Source of the DNA: Bog-473 sp963766995
GTDB lineage: Bacteria; Actinomycetota; Acidimicrobiia; Acidimicrobiales; RAAP-2
Assembly (NCBI GenBank): GCA_963766995.1
Contig: CAVYCE010000002.1
Span: forward strand, 434,001 to 498,000
Length of the DNA stretch: 64,000 nucleotides
Reading direction: 5' to 3'
Below, in pieces: positions 7,666-16,200 of the stretch (position 1 is its first letter; each line of letters starts with the position of its first letter). Made by a program: the position numbers and the translations under genes. The notes under the pieces are model-generated. The model searched no databases. It saw only the letters and a program-made list of their open reading frames with translations, and was not told where the DNA came from.

Positions 7666-10600
7666 CCGATGCAGTGGAACCAACCGCCCAGATGGGCTGG
7701 GTCAGGCGCCTCTGGTCGTACATGCTCCGTCATCGGACCGACATGACGCTGGCATTGGTGGCCGCCGTGCTCGGCAGCGTGTGCCAGACCGTGGTCCCAC
7801 TCGTTGAGCGCCAGATCGTCGACGGCGTGATCGTCAATCGCACTTCAGCCTTGTGGCCTTGGCTGGCCACCCTTCTGGCCCTCGGTGCGGCCTATTTCGG
7901 ATTCGCCTATATCCGACGCTACCGAGGTGGTCGGGTCGCCCTCTCGGTGCAATACGACCTACGCAACGCCATGCACGACCATCTCCAGGTGATGGACTTC
8001 GACAACCTCGACCGCATGCCGACGGGGCAGCTGGTTGCTCGCGCCAACTCGGATTCGGCTCTCGTGCAAGGGCTACTGAGCTTCTTCCCCATCATGAGCG
8101 GCAACGTGCTGATGATGCTGTTCTCGCTGGGAGTGATGATCTACCTCTCGCCCTTGCTGGCCATCGTCAGCGTGATCATCGCTCCGACATTGCTGCTGGT
8201 CTCCTACAAAATGCGCCGCAAGATTTTCCCAGCGACATGGGACGGGCAACAGCGCGAAGGTGACGTGGCCCAGATTGTGGACGAGGACGTCAACGGTGTG
8301 CGCGTGGTCAAGGCCTTCGGCCAAGAGCAGCGCGAGGTGCTCCGGGTGGTTGACGCCACCCAGACGTTGTACGGATCGCACATGCGTACCGTGCGCCTGC
8401 AGGCGCGCTATCAACCGCTGCTCGAAGCCATCCCCACTATGGCCCAGGTGGCCATCCTGGCCTTCGGTGGGTGGTTGGCCCTGCACCACATGATCACCCT
8501 GGGGACATTCCTGGCCTTCTCCACCTACATCGTGCAAATGGTCAATCCGGCTCGGCAGTTGGCCGGCATCCTGACGGTGGGCCAGCAGGCCCGAGCGGGC
8601 ATTGAGCGCATCTTCCAGCTGCTGGATCTGCCACCGGCCATTGCCGATGCCGATAATGCCATTGTGTTGCCGCCGGTGCAGGGAGACATTGCGTTTCGAG
8701 CGGTGCACTTCGCCTACGGCGACGCTCCTGAGCTGCTCAAGGGCCTCGACCTGCATCTGTCGGCTGGCGAACGAGTGGCCCTGGTCGGCCCCAGCGGATG
8801 CGGAAAGTCCACCGTGGCCATGCTGCTGGCGCGCTTCTACGATCCGAGATGCGGCGCCATCCACATTGATGGTCACGACGTGCGCGATGTGACGCTGCAT
8901 TCCCTTCGATCCCAAATTGGATTCGTCTTCGAGGAGAGCTTTCTTTTCTCCGAGACCGTGCGGGCCAATATCGCCTATGGCCGACCGGATGCCACTGACG
9001 CCGAGATCGAAGCGGCGGCGGCCATCGCCCAAGCTCACGCCTTCATTACGGAACTCCCCCGGGGTTACGACACCATGGTCGGGGAGCGAGGCCTGACACT
9101 CTCCGGAGGGCAGCGTCAACGCATCGCTTTGGCCCGGGCCATTGTGGCCAATCCGCGCATTTTGGTGCTCGACGACGCCACCAGTGCCATCGACGCCCGA
9201 ATCGAAGAAGCCATCCATGACGGTCTGCGCACCGTCATGGATGGTCGCACCACGCTCATGGTGGCCCACCGGCGATCCACACTTCATTTGGCTGACCGCA
9301 TTGTGGTGATGACCGATGGGGCCGTGGTCGACGCCGGCAGGCACGACGAGCTCATGACCCGCAGCGCCATTTACCGGTCGCTGCTCTCTGGACTCGAGGA
9401 AGAGCAGGCCGAGCGGGTCGGTGATCGCATTGAGCTGTTGGCGGTGACCCAGTCGGCCTGGCAGCAGGCTCCCGACGCCGCTGGAGCGGCGGTACCTCGG
9501 ACGATGGGAGCACCCAGCCTTGGTGCGGGGTTGGGCGGAGGCGGTGGTGGCAGTTGGCGCAACAACTTGGCTCCCACTCCCGAATTGCTGGCTCGCGTGG
9601 CCGCATTGCCACCAATCCGTGACACGGCCGTTGTCAATGTGGAGAAGGAGTCAAGGCACGATCCTCTCTTTTCGCTGCGCCGACTGCTGGGCGAGTTCCG
9701 GCGCACGCTTCTGGTCGGATTGCTCTTGGTGGTGTTCGACGCGGTCGCCAGTTTGTGCGGACCAATTTTGGTCAAAGTCGGTATCGACAATGGAGTGGCT
9801 CACGGTTCGGCCCGCATCCTCTTCTTTGCCTCCGGCCTCTTTCTGGCCGTGACACTGGTGGACCTCGTCGACCAGGTGGGTGAGACCTTCATTACTGGCA
9901 GGGCCGCCGAACGCATCATGCTCTCGCTCCGCATTCGCGTCTGGGCCCAATTGCAGCGCCTCTCGCTTGACTACTACGAGCGCGAAATGGCCGGTCGCAT
10001 CATGACCCGCATGACGACTGACGTGGATCAGTTTGAGTCGCTGATCGAGAACGGGGTGCTCAATGCCCTTGTCTCCATCGTCACGTTCCTGGGCGTCGGA
10101 GTGGCCCTTCTCATCATCAACTTCGAACTTGGAATGTGCACACTGTGTGTTGTGGTCCCCCTTGCCGTTGCCACCTCGGTGTTTCGGCGCAAGTCGGCCC
10201 GCCTCTATGACGTGGCCCGGGAGCGCATCGCCATCGTCAATGCGGATTTCCAGGAAAGCATTTCGGGTGTCCGCGTGTGTCAGGCCTTCGTGCACGAGGA
10301 CGCCACTGTGGCCCACTTCCACCAGCTCGGGCGCAACTATCTCGAGGCCCGTCTCGGAGCACAGCGCCTCGTTGCCGTCTATTTCCCCTTTGTCCAGTTC
10401 CTTTCCAATGCAGCCGATGCCATCGTGCTGGGCGTCGGGGCCGGCCTGATTGCCACCGGACACGTGACCGCGGGGGCACTCATCGCCTTCATCTTGTACA
10501 TCGACATGTTCTTCTCCCCGATCCAGCAGCTGTCGCAGGTCTTCGACTCTTGGCAGCAGACGCGGGTCTCGGTGAATCGAATCTCTGACCTCATGCAACT

Positions 10601-11525
10601 CGAGACCCTCACACCCGCCGCAGCAGAGCCGCTCGCCCCAGGTCGACTGACCGGCGAGTTGGAGCTGGACGATGTGCGCTTCGCGTATCCGGTCTCAGTC
10701 AGTCGGCCAGGCATAGACGGCGGCGCGATGCCCGAACGGCGTGGGCCAAAGGATCCCAGGCTTCTGCACAGTGTCGACGCCACGTTGACCAAGGCACCCG
10801 AGGCGTTGCGCGGTATCAGCGTGCACATCCAAGCCGGTGAGACAGTGGCTTTGGTCGGCGAGACCGGTGCCGGCAAGTCCACTGTGATCAAACTCTTGGC
10901 CCGCTTCTACGATCCCGACCAAGGAACGGTGCTGGTCGATGGTCGAGACGTTCGGCAACTCGATCTCCGATCGTTCCGCCAGCAGCTGGGGTACGTACCT
11001 CAGGAGGCCTTCCTCTTCAGCGGGACCATCCGAGACAACATCGCCTACGGCCGCTCATCGGCCAGTGAGGCCGAGGTCGAAGCCGCATCGCGGGCCGTGG
11101 GGGCCCACGACTTCATCGCCGCGCTGCCAGGCGGGTACCTGCACGAACTGTCTGAGCGAGGCCGTTCGCTCTCGTCCGGTCAGAGGCAACTCATTGCCCT
11201 GGCCCGAGCCGAGTTGGTCGACCCAGCCATCCTGCTCCTGGACGAAGCAACCTCGAACTTGGACCTGGTGACCGAGTCCCGCGTCGCCGCTGCCATGCAG
11301 AGAGTCGCGCACGGGCGTACCACCATCATCATTGCCCACCGACTGCAGACGGCCCGGACGGCAGACCGTATTTTCGTGCTGCATCGCGGCACCGTGGTGG
11401 AAGTGGGTGCGCATGACCAGCTCCGAGCTGCTGGGGGTCGCTATGCCTCCATGTGGGACACCTTCGAGACGGCGAGTCGAACCGAGCCGCCAGGGACGGA
11501 AGCGGCCGTCACGACGGCTCGTTGA
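7662..11525 (+). CDS. Fused two-halves ABC multidrug-type exporter
   Basis: 1287 residues containing two complete half-exporters, TMD1-NBD1-TMD2-NBD2. NBD1 has Walker A GPSGCGKST (about residue 376), signature LSGGQRQR and H-loop AHR. NBD2 has Walker A GETGAGKST (about residue 1066), signature LSSGQRQL, Walker B ILLLDEATS and H-loop AHR. In NBD1 the Walker B reads ILVLDDATS, so the catalytic Glu is Asp; together with the LSSGQ signature of NBD2 this is the pattern of exporters with one degenerate ATP site. A glycine-rich linker (GAGLGGGGGGSW) precedes TMD2. The length and layout resemble the mycobacterial Rv0194-type pumps. It overlaps marR by 4 nt, which suggests drug or metabolite efflux induced by a MarR ligand. 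Confidence 0.92.
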   Translation: MTDAVEPTAQMGWVRRLWSYMLRHRTDMTLALVAAVLGSVCQTVVPLVERQIVDGVIVNRTSALWPWLATLLALGAAYFGFAYIRRYRGGRVALSVQYDLRNAMHDHLQVMDFDNLDRMPTGQLVARANSDSALVQGLLSFFPIMSGNVLMMLFSLGVMIYLSPLLAIVSVIIAPTLLLVSYKMRRKIFPATWDGQQREGDVAQIVDEDVNGVRVVKAFGQEQREVLRVVDATQTLYGSHMRTVRLQARYQPLLEAIPTMAQVAILAFGGWLALHHMITLGTFLAFSTYIVQMVNPARQLAGILTVGQQARAGIERIFQLLDLPPAIADADNAIVLPPVQGDIAFRAVHFAYGDAPELLKGLDLHLSAGERVALVGPSGCGKSTVAMLLARFYDPRCGAIHIDGHDVRDVTLHSLRSQIGFVFEESFLFSETVRANIAYGRPDATDAEIEAAAAIAQAHAFITELPRGYDTMVGERGLTLSGGQRQRIALARAIVANPRILVLDDATSAIDARIEEAIHDGLRTVMDGRTTLMVAHRRSTLHLADRIVVMTDGAVVDAGRHDELMTRSAIYRSLLSGLEEEQAERVGDRIELLAVTQSAWQQAPDAAGAAVPRTMGAPSLGAGLGGGGGGSWRNNLAPTPELLARVAALPPIRDTAVVNVEKESRHDPLFSLRRLLGEFRRTLLVGLLLVVFDAVASLCGPILVKVGIDNGVAHGSARILFFASGLFLAVTLVDLVDQVGETFITGRAAERIMLSLRIRVWAQLQRLSLDYYEREMAGRIMTRMTTDVDQFESLIENGVLNALVSIVTFLGVGVALLIINFELGMCTLCVVVPLAVATSVFRRKSARLYDVARERIAIVNADFQESISGVRVCQAFVHEDATVAHFHQLGRNYLEARLGAQRLVAVYFPFVQFLSNAADAIVLGVGAGLIATGHVTAGALIAFILYIDMFFSPIQQLSQVFDSWQQTRVSVNRISDLMQLETLTPAAAEPLAPGRLTGELELDDVRFAYPVSVSRPGIDGGAMPERRGPKDPRLLHSVDATLTKAPEALRGISVHIQAGETVALVGETGAGKSTVIKLLARFYDPDQGTVLVDGRDVRQLDLRSFRQQLGYVPQEAFLFSGTIRDNIAYGRSSASEAEVEAASRAVGAHDFIAALPGGYLHELSERGRSLSSGQRQLIALARAELVDPAILLLDEATSNLDLVTESRVAAAMQRVAHGRTTIIIAHRLQTARTADRIFVLHRGTVVEVGAHDQLRAAGGRYASMWDTFETASRTEPPGTEAAVTTAR

Positions 11526-11648
11526 ACGAAGGGAACAGCGTTCACCGTCTCTTCAAGTCGACATTTCGGGCCGACCCATTGCCGATAATGGCCACACTTT
11601 TGCGGTTGATCCGACTGACTGAGGCCGAGACTGTCCCTGCCGCGAGAC

Positions 11649-12428
11649 TTAGTACCCCGGAAAGACGCGTCGGAGATCGTCGAGGCTGACATTGCCAACG
11701 ACACGGACGGCATCAGGAGTCGACGTGGTGAGCCGTCCACCAATAAGCCGAACGACGGATTCAAGTGGCCCCTCAAAGGTGGCGGTCACCTTCTCCGCCT
11801 TTGGCGTCAGGCTCACGGCCTGGTCTATGACGAGTCCGTATCCATTCACATCGACGATCGCAGCGTTGGACAGCGCATCGGCCTTCCCAATGAAGCCCAG
11901 TAGGAAGCCCATCGAACTGGACAACTGCTCCACCAATACCTCAGCCGATTCATCGCTCAACGTTGCCGCTGGATCAAGAGCGACTCGTACGTCCCATCCG
12001 TGCAAGGCAACCTCGTTCAGGCGCATCCCGGCAATGGTGGCGATATCAAGAGGCTCTGGTAAAAAGGCGAGCTTTATTTGGAGGTTCTCGCGCTGGTCCG
12101 ACGTCAACGCCTCCAGAGTCTCCACGAGTGCCTCATCAAAGGCCAGAAAACCCTTGGCCTGGTCCTCCGGACTCATGGCATTCCAGCGGTCCCAGACGGT
12201 CTGATTGAACTCTGGACCAGGAATAGGCGCATCTTCCAATGCGGTGCGATAACTCGACAATGCGATCTCGGACCCGCTCCCCAAGTGCGACAGCGCCTGA
12301 GCAATGGTCCACTCGGAGGCATGTAATGACCCGATCAGCTGTTCGTGCGTAAGGGTGGGCACGAGAGCCACCATTTCGTCGTGAAGGTGACGTAGTTCAG
12401 CAATTGTCTTATCTGCGAGGGAGGCCAT
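11649..12428 (-). CDS. DinB/maleylpyruvate-isomerase-like protein (MDMPI N- and C-terminal domains)
   Basis: 259 residues. The N-terminal four-helix bundle is of the DinB/MDMPI type (LRHLHDEMVALVPTLTHEQL, SEWTIAQALSHLGSGSEI), with a metal-ligand-like His in SHLGSG and a second in VALHGWDVR. The C-terminal part (DVNGYGLVID...VTATFEGPLESVVRLIGGR) looks like the MDMPI C-terminal domain. Members use mycothiol as cofactor for isomerase or S-transferase reactions. It stands alone: 123 bp with nothing recognisable separate it from the ABC exporter. Confidence 0.8.
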   Translation of the reverse strand: MASLADKTIAELRHLHDEMVALVPTLTHEQLIGSLHASEWTIAQALSHLGSGSEIALSSYRTALEDAPIPGPEFNQTVWDRWNAMSPEDQAKGFLAFDEALVETLEALTSDQRENLQIKLAFLPEPLDIATIAGMRLNEVALHGWDVRVALDPAATLSDESAEVLVEQLSSSMGFLLGFIGKADALSNAAIVDVNGYGLVIDQAVSLTPKAEKVTATFEGPLESVVRLIGGRLTTSTPDAVRVVGNVSLDDLRRVFPGY

Positions 12429-12507
12429 AGGAATAGTTCAACAAGTTCGGTCGCCTCGATATTCCGGCCAGCGGGTGAACGCCGGACATGGCGTCGGTTT
12501 AATTTCG

Positions 12508-13518
12508 TTATGTGTCCGGGAGTATTCGTGGGAGACCGAACCACGAAAGCACGTGGCCCTCGAAGCGGGTCATGGCGCTGATCTGGTCACCAGCCAGGGT
12601 CAGAACAAAGAGACCGACCCCGTGACTAACGCCCGTTGCGTCACGCACGTAGGCACCGAGCGCCGGCTGACCATTCGCACGAGTCGCCAAAAGATCGAAC
12701 CTCCGACCTGAACCGAAGATGCTGGCAAAAAAGCGAGACACCGGCTCATGGCCCTCGTATTCGAAGGGTAACGGTGGCATAGAGATGAAGACGTCGTCGG
12801 TGAGGAGCGCCACGAGAGAGGCCAGATCGGAGGATTCGTAGGCGGCGACGAACTTGGCCACAATCGCGTCCTCTGAAGCAGAGTTGGAAGCAGGAGCAGG
12901 TAGGTGTTGGCTCCCCGAAGGCACCTTCGTTTCGAGACTGGCGCGAGCCCGCTTGAGTGCGCTGTTGACCGACTCCAACGTCGAATCAAGCATGTCGCCA
13001 ACTTCGTTGGCGTGGAACCCGAGCACGTCCCGCAGCACCAGCACAGCCAGTTGTCGAGGCGGTAGGAGCTGTAGGGCAGTGACGAACGCTAGGGAGATGA
13101 ACTCTGTCTGTTCATAACGGGCTTCAGGGCTAGGCGCCACACCACCCGCACCCTGGAGGAGGGCGTCAGGGTACGGCTGGAGCCAAGGGACCTCGCCCAG
13201 GCGAGTCGGCTCGGGCGGTTCAACCCCGGGCACGTCCCACTCTTTGGCCTTGCGTCGACCAGTCGAGCGACGTGCGTTGAGGCATCGATTCGTGGCAATT
13301 CGATACAACCAGGTCCGAAGCGAAGCGCGCTGCTCGAAGCCACCCAGCCCCTGCCAGGCCGCCAACAGAGATTCTTGGAGAACGTCCTCGGCATCCTGGA
13401 ACGAGCCCAGCATCCGGTAGCAGTGCACCTGAAGCTCTCGGCGGTAGGGCTGGGTCAGTTCTTCGAACGCCTCGCCATCCCCGTCCCGCGCTCTCTTGAT
13501 GAGGTCGTTTGTGCCCAT
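12508..13518 (-). CDS. ECF RNA polymerase sigma factor with SnoaL-like C-terminal domain
   Basis: 336 residues. Sigma region 2 is at about residues 15-85 (LQVHCYRMLGSFQDAEDVLQ and LRTWLYRIATNRCLNARR), region 4 at about 135-195 (LPPRQLAVLVLRDVLGFHANEV and STLESVNSALKRARASL), and a SnoaL-like NTF2-fold extension at about 215-330 (FVAAYESSDLASLVALLTDDV, MPPLPFEYEGHEPVSRFF). The layout matches the long actinobacterial SigG/SigJ-like (TIGR02960-type) ECF factors, in which the extension modulates activity in place of an anti-sigma factor. It is divergent from a reductase gene. Identical promoter-like elements in mirror image lie between them, suggesting autoregulation. Confidence 0.92.
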   Translation of the reverse strand: MGTNDLIKRARDGDGEAFEELTQPYRRELQVHCYRMLGSFQDAEDVLQESLLAAWQGLGGFEQRASLRTWLYRIATNRCLNARRSTGRRKAKEWDVPGVEPPEPTRLGEVPWLQPYPDALLQGAGGVAPSPEARYEQTEFISLAFVTALQLLPPRQLAVLVLRDVLGFHANEVGDMLDSTLESVNSALKRARASLETKVPSGSQHLPAPASNSASEDAIVAKFVAAYESSDLASLVALLTDDVFISMPPLPFEYEGHEPVSRFFASIFGSGRRFDLLATRANGQPALGAYVRDATGVSHGVGLFVLTLAGDQISAMTRFEGHVLSWFGLPRILPDT

Positions 13519-13561
13519 TTCGGCGGCTCCTTCTCGAACCCTGTTGTTGTCCCATCAGTCC

Positions 13562-13592
13562 TATAGACACCGACCGACGGGCGAACTGGGCG
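13562..13592 (-). promoter_or_regulatory. Putative ECF-type promoter for the sigma factor gene
   Basis: On the minus strand the sequence reads CGCCCAGTT (13592-13584), 13 nt, then GTGTCTATA (13570-13562), ending 43 bp before the sigma gene start at 13518. Exactly the same two 9-mers with the same 13-nt gap appear on the plus strand toward the reductase. Spacing between the ends of the two elements is what ECF -35/-10 pairs show. I infer the neighbouring sigma factor reads both. Confidence 0.55.
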
Positions 13593-13601
13593 GTCGAGGA
13601 G

Positions 13602-13632
13602 CGCCCAGTTTCTCAGAGCTGGTGTGTCTATA
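13602..13632 (+). promoter_or_regulatory. Putative ECF-type promoter for the divergent reductase gene
   Basis: CGCCCAGTT at 13602-13610, 13 nt, GTGTCTATA at 13624-13632, then 39 nt to the ATG at 13672. It is the mirror image of the element facing the sigma gene, so the whole 13562-13632 block is a nested double dyad. Coding use of the block is excluded because neither flanking gene reaches it. Confidence 0.55.
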
Positions 13633-13671
13633 TCCCTGACGGTGACAACACCGCAGAAAAGGAGACTCAAC

Positions 13672-14250
13672 ATGGGAACGATTGTGATCACCACCAACAT
13701 CTCGCTCGACGGCGTTGTCGAAGACCCAGATGGCCAAGAGGGATTCACGCTCGGCGGCTGGTTCGGCCAGTTTGGAGGAAAGGACCTCGAAGCCTGGGGC
13801 AAGGTCGAGACCGAGGAGACGCTGGGAGCCGAGGCCCTGCTTCTTGGGCGACGCAGCGACGAATGGTTTGCCAGCCGGTGGCTTTCCCGCAGTGGAGAGT
13901 GGGCAGACAAGTTGAACAGCATGCCTAAGTTCGTCGTGTCATCCACCTTGAAGGAGGCAAAGTGGTCCAACTCGACCATTCTCAGGGGCGACCTGGTCGG
14001 TGAAATCTCGAAGCTGAAGCAGGAGATCCACGGCGAGATCCTCGTCTATGCCAGCTACCAACTCGTGCACGCCCTGCTGGAGCACGACCTCGTTGACGAA
14101 TTACGGCTTGTCATCTTCCCGGTCGTACTGGGCGCGGGGCAGCGACTCTTTAGTTCGATGAGCGACAAGAGGCCTTTGCACCTCGTTGAAGCGACCACCA
14201 TCGGCGACGGTCTGACTTTCGTGACCTACAAGGTCATGCGGGACGCCTGA
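13672..14250 (+). CDS. Dihydrofolate reductase-like (RibD C-terminal family) protein
   Basis: 192 residues starting at ATG 13672 behind an aaaaggag ribosome site. It begins MGTIVITTNISLDGVVEDP, typical of the RibD-C/YwjB-like reductases, continues with LLGRRSDEWFASRW and ILVYASYQLVHALLEHDLVDELRLVIFPVVLGAGQRLF, the NADPH-binding and C-terminal core of the fold. The natural substrate is not known. It is the divergent partner of the ECF sigma gene and shares its bipartite promoter, so it is a candidate member of that sigma regulon. A strong hairpin at 14282-14318 follows. Confidence 0.88.
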   Translation: MGTIVITTNISLDGVVEDPDGQEGFTLGGWFGQFGGKDLEAWGKVETEETLGAEALLLGRRSDEWFASRWLSRSGEWADKLNSMPKFVVSSTLKEAKWSNSTILRGDLVGEISKLKQEIHGEILVYASYQLVHALLEHDLVDELRLVIFPVVLGAGQRLFSSMSDKRPLHLVEATTIGDGLTFVTYKVMRDA

Positions 14251-14281
14251 CCATCGCTGAGATGGGGTGAGGTGCTGGCGA

Positions 14282-14318
14282 CGCCAGCCGACTTTGGTAC
14301 TCGCCAAGTCGGCTGGCG
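14282..14318. terminator. 13-bp stem hairpin between convergent genes
   Basis: CGCCAGCCGACTT (14282-14294) pairs perfectly with AAGTCGGCTGGCG (14306-14318) around an 11-nt loop. It lies 32 bp after the reductase stop and 32 bp before the end of the convergent small gene, so it can terminate both strands. There is no clear poly-T run, as is common in GC-rich actinobacteria. Confidence 0.65.
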
Positions 14319-14349
14319 CTCGTCCGGCTTCAGAGATCGAGCGTGCCGC

Positions 14350-14607
14350 CTATGCCATTCGTTTGGCGTTAGCGAATCCGACTGAGCTGTAGACGCCATC
14401 GGGAAACACGGTATCCCAGGCGTCGCGGACCGCTCGGTAGTCCTCACTCTGCCCATACGCAGCGCGAGCGGCGGCGACCACTTCGTCCCTCCGGGCCGCG
14501 ACGACGGCACCCGAGTCGTATTCCAGTTGGTTGTCAATCTGCACGATCGCTTCGGCGAAGCGAGCCTTGTGCCCGATTAGCCGGATTCCGCTGACGGGTG
14601 GGGTCAT
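14350..14607 (-). CDS. Small hypothetical protein
   Basis: 85 residues, not recognised. It reads MTPPVSGIRLIGHKARFAEAI, then a charged helical body (DEVVAAARAAYGQSEDYRAVRDAW) and VFPDGVYSSVGFANAKRMA. No signal peptide, membrane segment or cysteine motif is visible. The ATG at 14607 follows an aggaaaac ribosome-like site. It is convergent with the reductase gene across the hairpin. It is plausibly a real gene because no better frame covers the stretch. Confidence 0.5.
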   Translation of the reverse strand: MTPPVSGIRLIGHKARFAEAIVQIDNQLEYDSGAVVAARRDEVVAAARAAYGQSEDYRAVRDAWDTVFPDGVYSSVGFANAKRMA

Positions 14608-14730
14608 GACTGTTTTCCTGTCTGGTGTGAGCTAAGCGGGATGTTGTGACGCAACCCGAAGGCCGAATATGTTCCCGAATGTGCTTCGAGGACGGTACAA
14701 CGTATCGCTCGATCCAAGCTCACCGACGAG

Positions 14731-15357
14731 CTAAAGATCCGTCACCCCTGGTCCGCTGAGCTGCGGGATGACCTGGCGACGATTGGCCATGAGCTGGAGG
14801 AGCGCCAGAGCTGCGCCCTGGACCTCTGGTCCAGCACCGACTGACCAATCGGTATCAGTCGCCACCAAACGGAGTTTGGCGTATGAAGATGAGTGAAAGG
14901 CAAAGCGTCCCAGACGCCGGTAGGCAGGGAGTGCCAGCACAGCGTCGCCGCCATTCACTTCGTAGGTGATGCCCTGCGGCTCGAAGACGTCGGCGCCGTG
15001 CACGAACAGTTCACCCAATGCCACAACAGCCGGCGAACCGGGCACGTGAAAGCGTCCGCCGGCAGCAGCCCTGAGGCGCTGTGTCAGCACGGACACCGGC
15101 TCCTGCCCGAGCGCACAGGCGCAGCGCGAAAGCGCACGGTCGGGCACCAACCCATTGCGCAACACGTCCACCGCCATCGATCGCTGTGACGCCTCGGCAA
15201 GGTGGACCAAATGGCCGAGGACATCGCGGGCCCGCCACTCGCCGCACCAAGTCGGTTGATCCCACTGCTCGGCTGACATTCCATCGAATCGATCGGCCAC
15301 GGCCAGGCGATAACGACGTACGAGATCCCAGACGCCAGGAGCGGTAGTCGTGGCCAT
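14731..15357 (-). CDS. Maleylpyruvate isomerase family / TIGR03083-like protein
   Basis: 208 residues of the DinB-like TIGR03083 type: VWDLVRRYRLAVADRFDGMSAEQWDQPTWCGEWRARDVLGHLVHLAEAS, with the metal-ligand His in GHLVHL, and later LGELFVHGADVFEPQG with the second conserved His. The family is linked to mycothiol-dependent or metal-dependent transferase chemistry. The C-terminal part (FAFHSSSYAKLRLVATDTDWSVG) resembles the usual second domain. A second small stretch (14608-14730) upstream of the preceding gene holds nothing I recognise. Confidence 0.85.
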   Translation of the reverse strand: MATTTAPGVWDLVRRYRLAVADRFDGMSAEQWDQPTWCGEWRARDVLGHLVHLAEASQRSMAVDVLRNGLVPDRALSRCACALGQEPVSVLTQRLRAAAGGRFHVPGSPAVVALGELFVHGADVFEPQGITYEVNGGDAVLALPAYRRLGRFAFHSSSYAKLRLVATDTDWSVGAGPEVQGAALALLQLMANRRQVIPQLSGPGVTDL

Positions 15358-15467
15358 GTCTTCACCTCTTAGTCGTGGGGCAGGGATGCCGGTATGGGCA
15401 GGCAGGATGCTGGTCAGACACTAGAGGGCAATTGTTGCAACGCCCCACAACGTGACACGATCGGGCC

Positions 15468-16154
15468 ATGCGAGTACATCGCAGCTTCGCCTTCGTTGAT
15501 GTCTCGGGTTTTACTGCCCTGACCGAACTCGATGGTGACGAACATGCCGTTGACGTCATCACTGCCTTCCGGGCCCTGTTGCGGGACATTTGCTCTCGAC
15601 GGGGAGTGCGTATCGCCAAGTGGCTAGGTGACGGAGTCATGCTGGTGTGTGTCGACACGCTTCCATTGTTGGAGACGATTCTCGAACTTCATCATGTGGT
15701 CTGCGAAGTCTCCGGGCCCGTCCAGTCGGTGTCGATACGGTCTGGTGTCACTGCAGGAGACGTGATCCTCATGGAAGGAGACGACTACATCGGCCACTGC
15801 GTCAACGTCGCCGCCCGACTGTGCGATTACGCACAAGGCGGAGAGGCGCTAGTGGCACCGTCGGTGGTTGATGCCCTCCCCAAGTGGGGTGTGGTCCTGG
15901 CGCACAAAGAGGTGGCATTGCGGGGTGTCGAAAAACCACTGCCCACCAGCAGCATCGGGATGGTCCTCGTCGATGACAGCGCTTGGAGGGATCCGATCTG
16001 TGGGCTGCCTATTTCGGTCGACACCGCCGAGGCCACGGGACACGATGATCACGGCACTGCCGTCCACTTCTGTTCTGACGGATGCCTCGACACCTGGCAG
16101 CGGCGTCCATCGGTGACAGATCGTCCGGCTCGGAGCGCCGCCACTTCCAACTGA
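15468..16154 (+). CDS. Class III nucleotidyl cyclase fused to a C-terminal YHS-type metal domain
   Basis: 228 residues. The cyclase catalytic domain fills residues 5-165: metal Asp11 in FVDVSGFT, purine/metal segment IAKWLGDGVML with Lys51 and Asp55, and VNVAARL with the transition-state Asn and Arg. All key residues appear present, so a homodimeric active cyclase is likely; specificity (cAMP or cGMP) cannot be fixed by eye. Residues ~175-215 read DPICGLPISVDTAEATG and later VHFCSDGCLDTWQ, a YHS-like Cys motif found in metal-handling proteins. That pairing suggests metal- or redox-controlled cyclic-nucleotide synthesis. The start is ATG 15468, without a strong ribosome site. Confidence 0.82.
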   Translation: MRVHRSFAFVDVSGFTALTELDGDEHAVDVITAFRALLRDICSRRGVRIAKWLGDGVMLVCVDTLPLLETILELHHVVCEVSGPVQSVSIRSGVTAGDVILMEGDDYIGHCVNVAARLCDYAQGGEALVAPSVVDALPKWGVVLAHKEVALRGVEKPLPTSSIGMVLVDDSAWRDPICGLPISVDTAEATGHDDHGTAVHFCSDGCLDTWQRRPSVTDRPARSAATSN

Positions 16155-16200
16155 TCTACCAACGCGAAAAACGACTCCACGGTGATGTGAGCCAAGCGAG

